A program made the position numbers and the translations under genes. DNA of 33,631 nucleotides from JADKIH01 sp043747595. GTDB taxonomy: Bacteria > Bacteroidota > Bacteroidia > AKYH767-A > 2013-40CM-41-45. The stretch is taken from positions 1 to 33,631 of the forward strand of contig JAYTOX010000072.1 of NCBI GenBank assembly GCA_043747595.1, given 5' to 3'. The first letter of the stretch is position 1. Each line of letters begins with the position of its first letter. A model generated the notes under the pieces. The model did no database searches. It was given only the letters and a program-made list of their open reading frames with translations, and had not been told where the DNA came from. Positions 33,514 through 33,631 of the stretch are shown piece after piece.

Positions 33514-33631
33514 GAAGTAAGAAGGGTTGGAGGTCAAGGGTCATTTATAGCCTGCATTCATTTATTTCTCACCAATCGGTTATGAAGTAGAATGTAAAAA
33601 GTAGGTCAATTTTTTACTCACTACTTACTAA
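33500..33631. repeat. Degenerate heptad-type element at the right end
   Basis: Starting at the end of the DUF3109 gene, the sequence contains GAAGTAAGAA-type units, a GGTCAAGGGTCA linker, TTTCTCACCAATC, then a second purine arm (GTAAAAAGTAGGTCAA) and TTTTTTACTCACTACTTACT. These are the same parts and order as at 1-160 and 14700-14861. The purine arm slightly overlaps the 3' end of the coding sequence, so the last codons (G-R-S-K-K) are repeat-derived. It continues past the window. Confidence 0.6.

Overview
The window is AT-rich chromosomal DNA from a member of the Bacteroidota, probably an uncultured or environmental Flavobacteriales- or Chitinophagales-like lineage. The evidence is the type IX secretion (T9SS) sorting domains, a gliding-motility-type CHU_C C-terminus, Bacteroidota promoter elements (TTTG-N19-TAnnTTTG), weak Shine-Dalgarno signals, a single-chain GlyRS, and families such as HYC_CC_PP, GDCCVxC, DUF3109 and choice-of-anchor L. 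No rRNA, tRNA, CRISPR array, transposase or phage gene was recognised.

Layout. (1) 1-184: a perfect 7-bp tandem array and associated repeat. (2) 185-1711: a membrane-anchored DUF4258 protein and a YihY/BrkB membrane protein, divergent. (3) 1722-10342, minus strand: a Cu(I)/Ag(I)-type RND efflux locus. In transcription order it reads HYC_CC_PP protein, C-terminal part of CusA, TolC-like channel, adaptor 1, adaptor 2 with a metal-binding domain, small metal-binding lipoprotein, N-terminal part of CusA, GDCCVxC cysteine-rich protein, methyltransferase. (4) 10587-20764: surface proteins (T9SS type-A proteins, PKD-repeat adhesins, a choice-of-anchor L/CHU_C protein) with a beta-carbonic anhydrase among them. 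(5) 20953-23470: housekeeping prs, rplY and pth. (6) 23672-24938: a small T9SS protein and a small membrane protein, then a second heptad array and a duplicated intergenic repeat. (7) 25380-26927: glyS on the minus strand. (8) 27317-33513: a lactonase-like propeller lipoprotein, an OmpR-type response regulator and histidine kinase coupled to a cytochrome P460-like lipoprotein, a DUF1801 protein, a secreted protein resembling the GldM C-terminus, and a DUF3109 cysteine-cluster protein. The window ends in another degenerate copy of the heptad repeat family.

The most striking feature is the split, order-swapped CusA. The N-terminal 422 residues (4 membrane segments) and the C-terminal 631 residues (8 membrane segments) are separate intact genes at opposite ends of the operon, with the C-terminal half transcribed first. 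The break falls in the cytoplasmic loop between TM4 and TM5, and the two parts sum to a normal CusA length. This is the order expected if an ancestral operon had been circularly permuted within cusA. The second notable theme is a family of heptad-based intergenic elements placed at gene 3' ends and convergent junctions.
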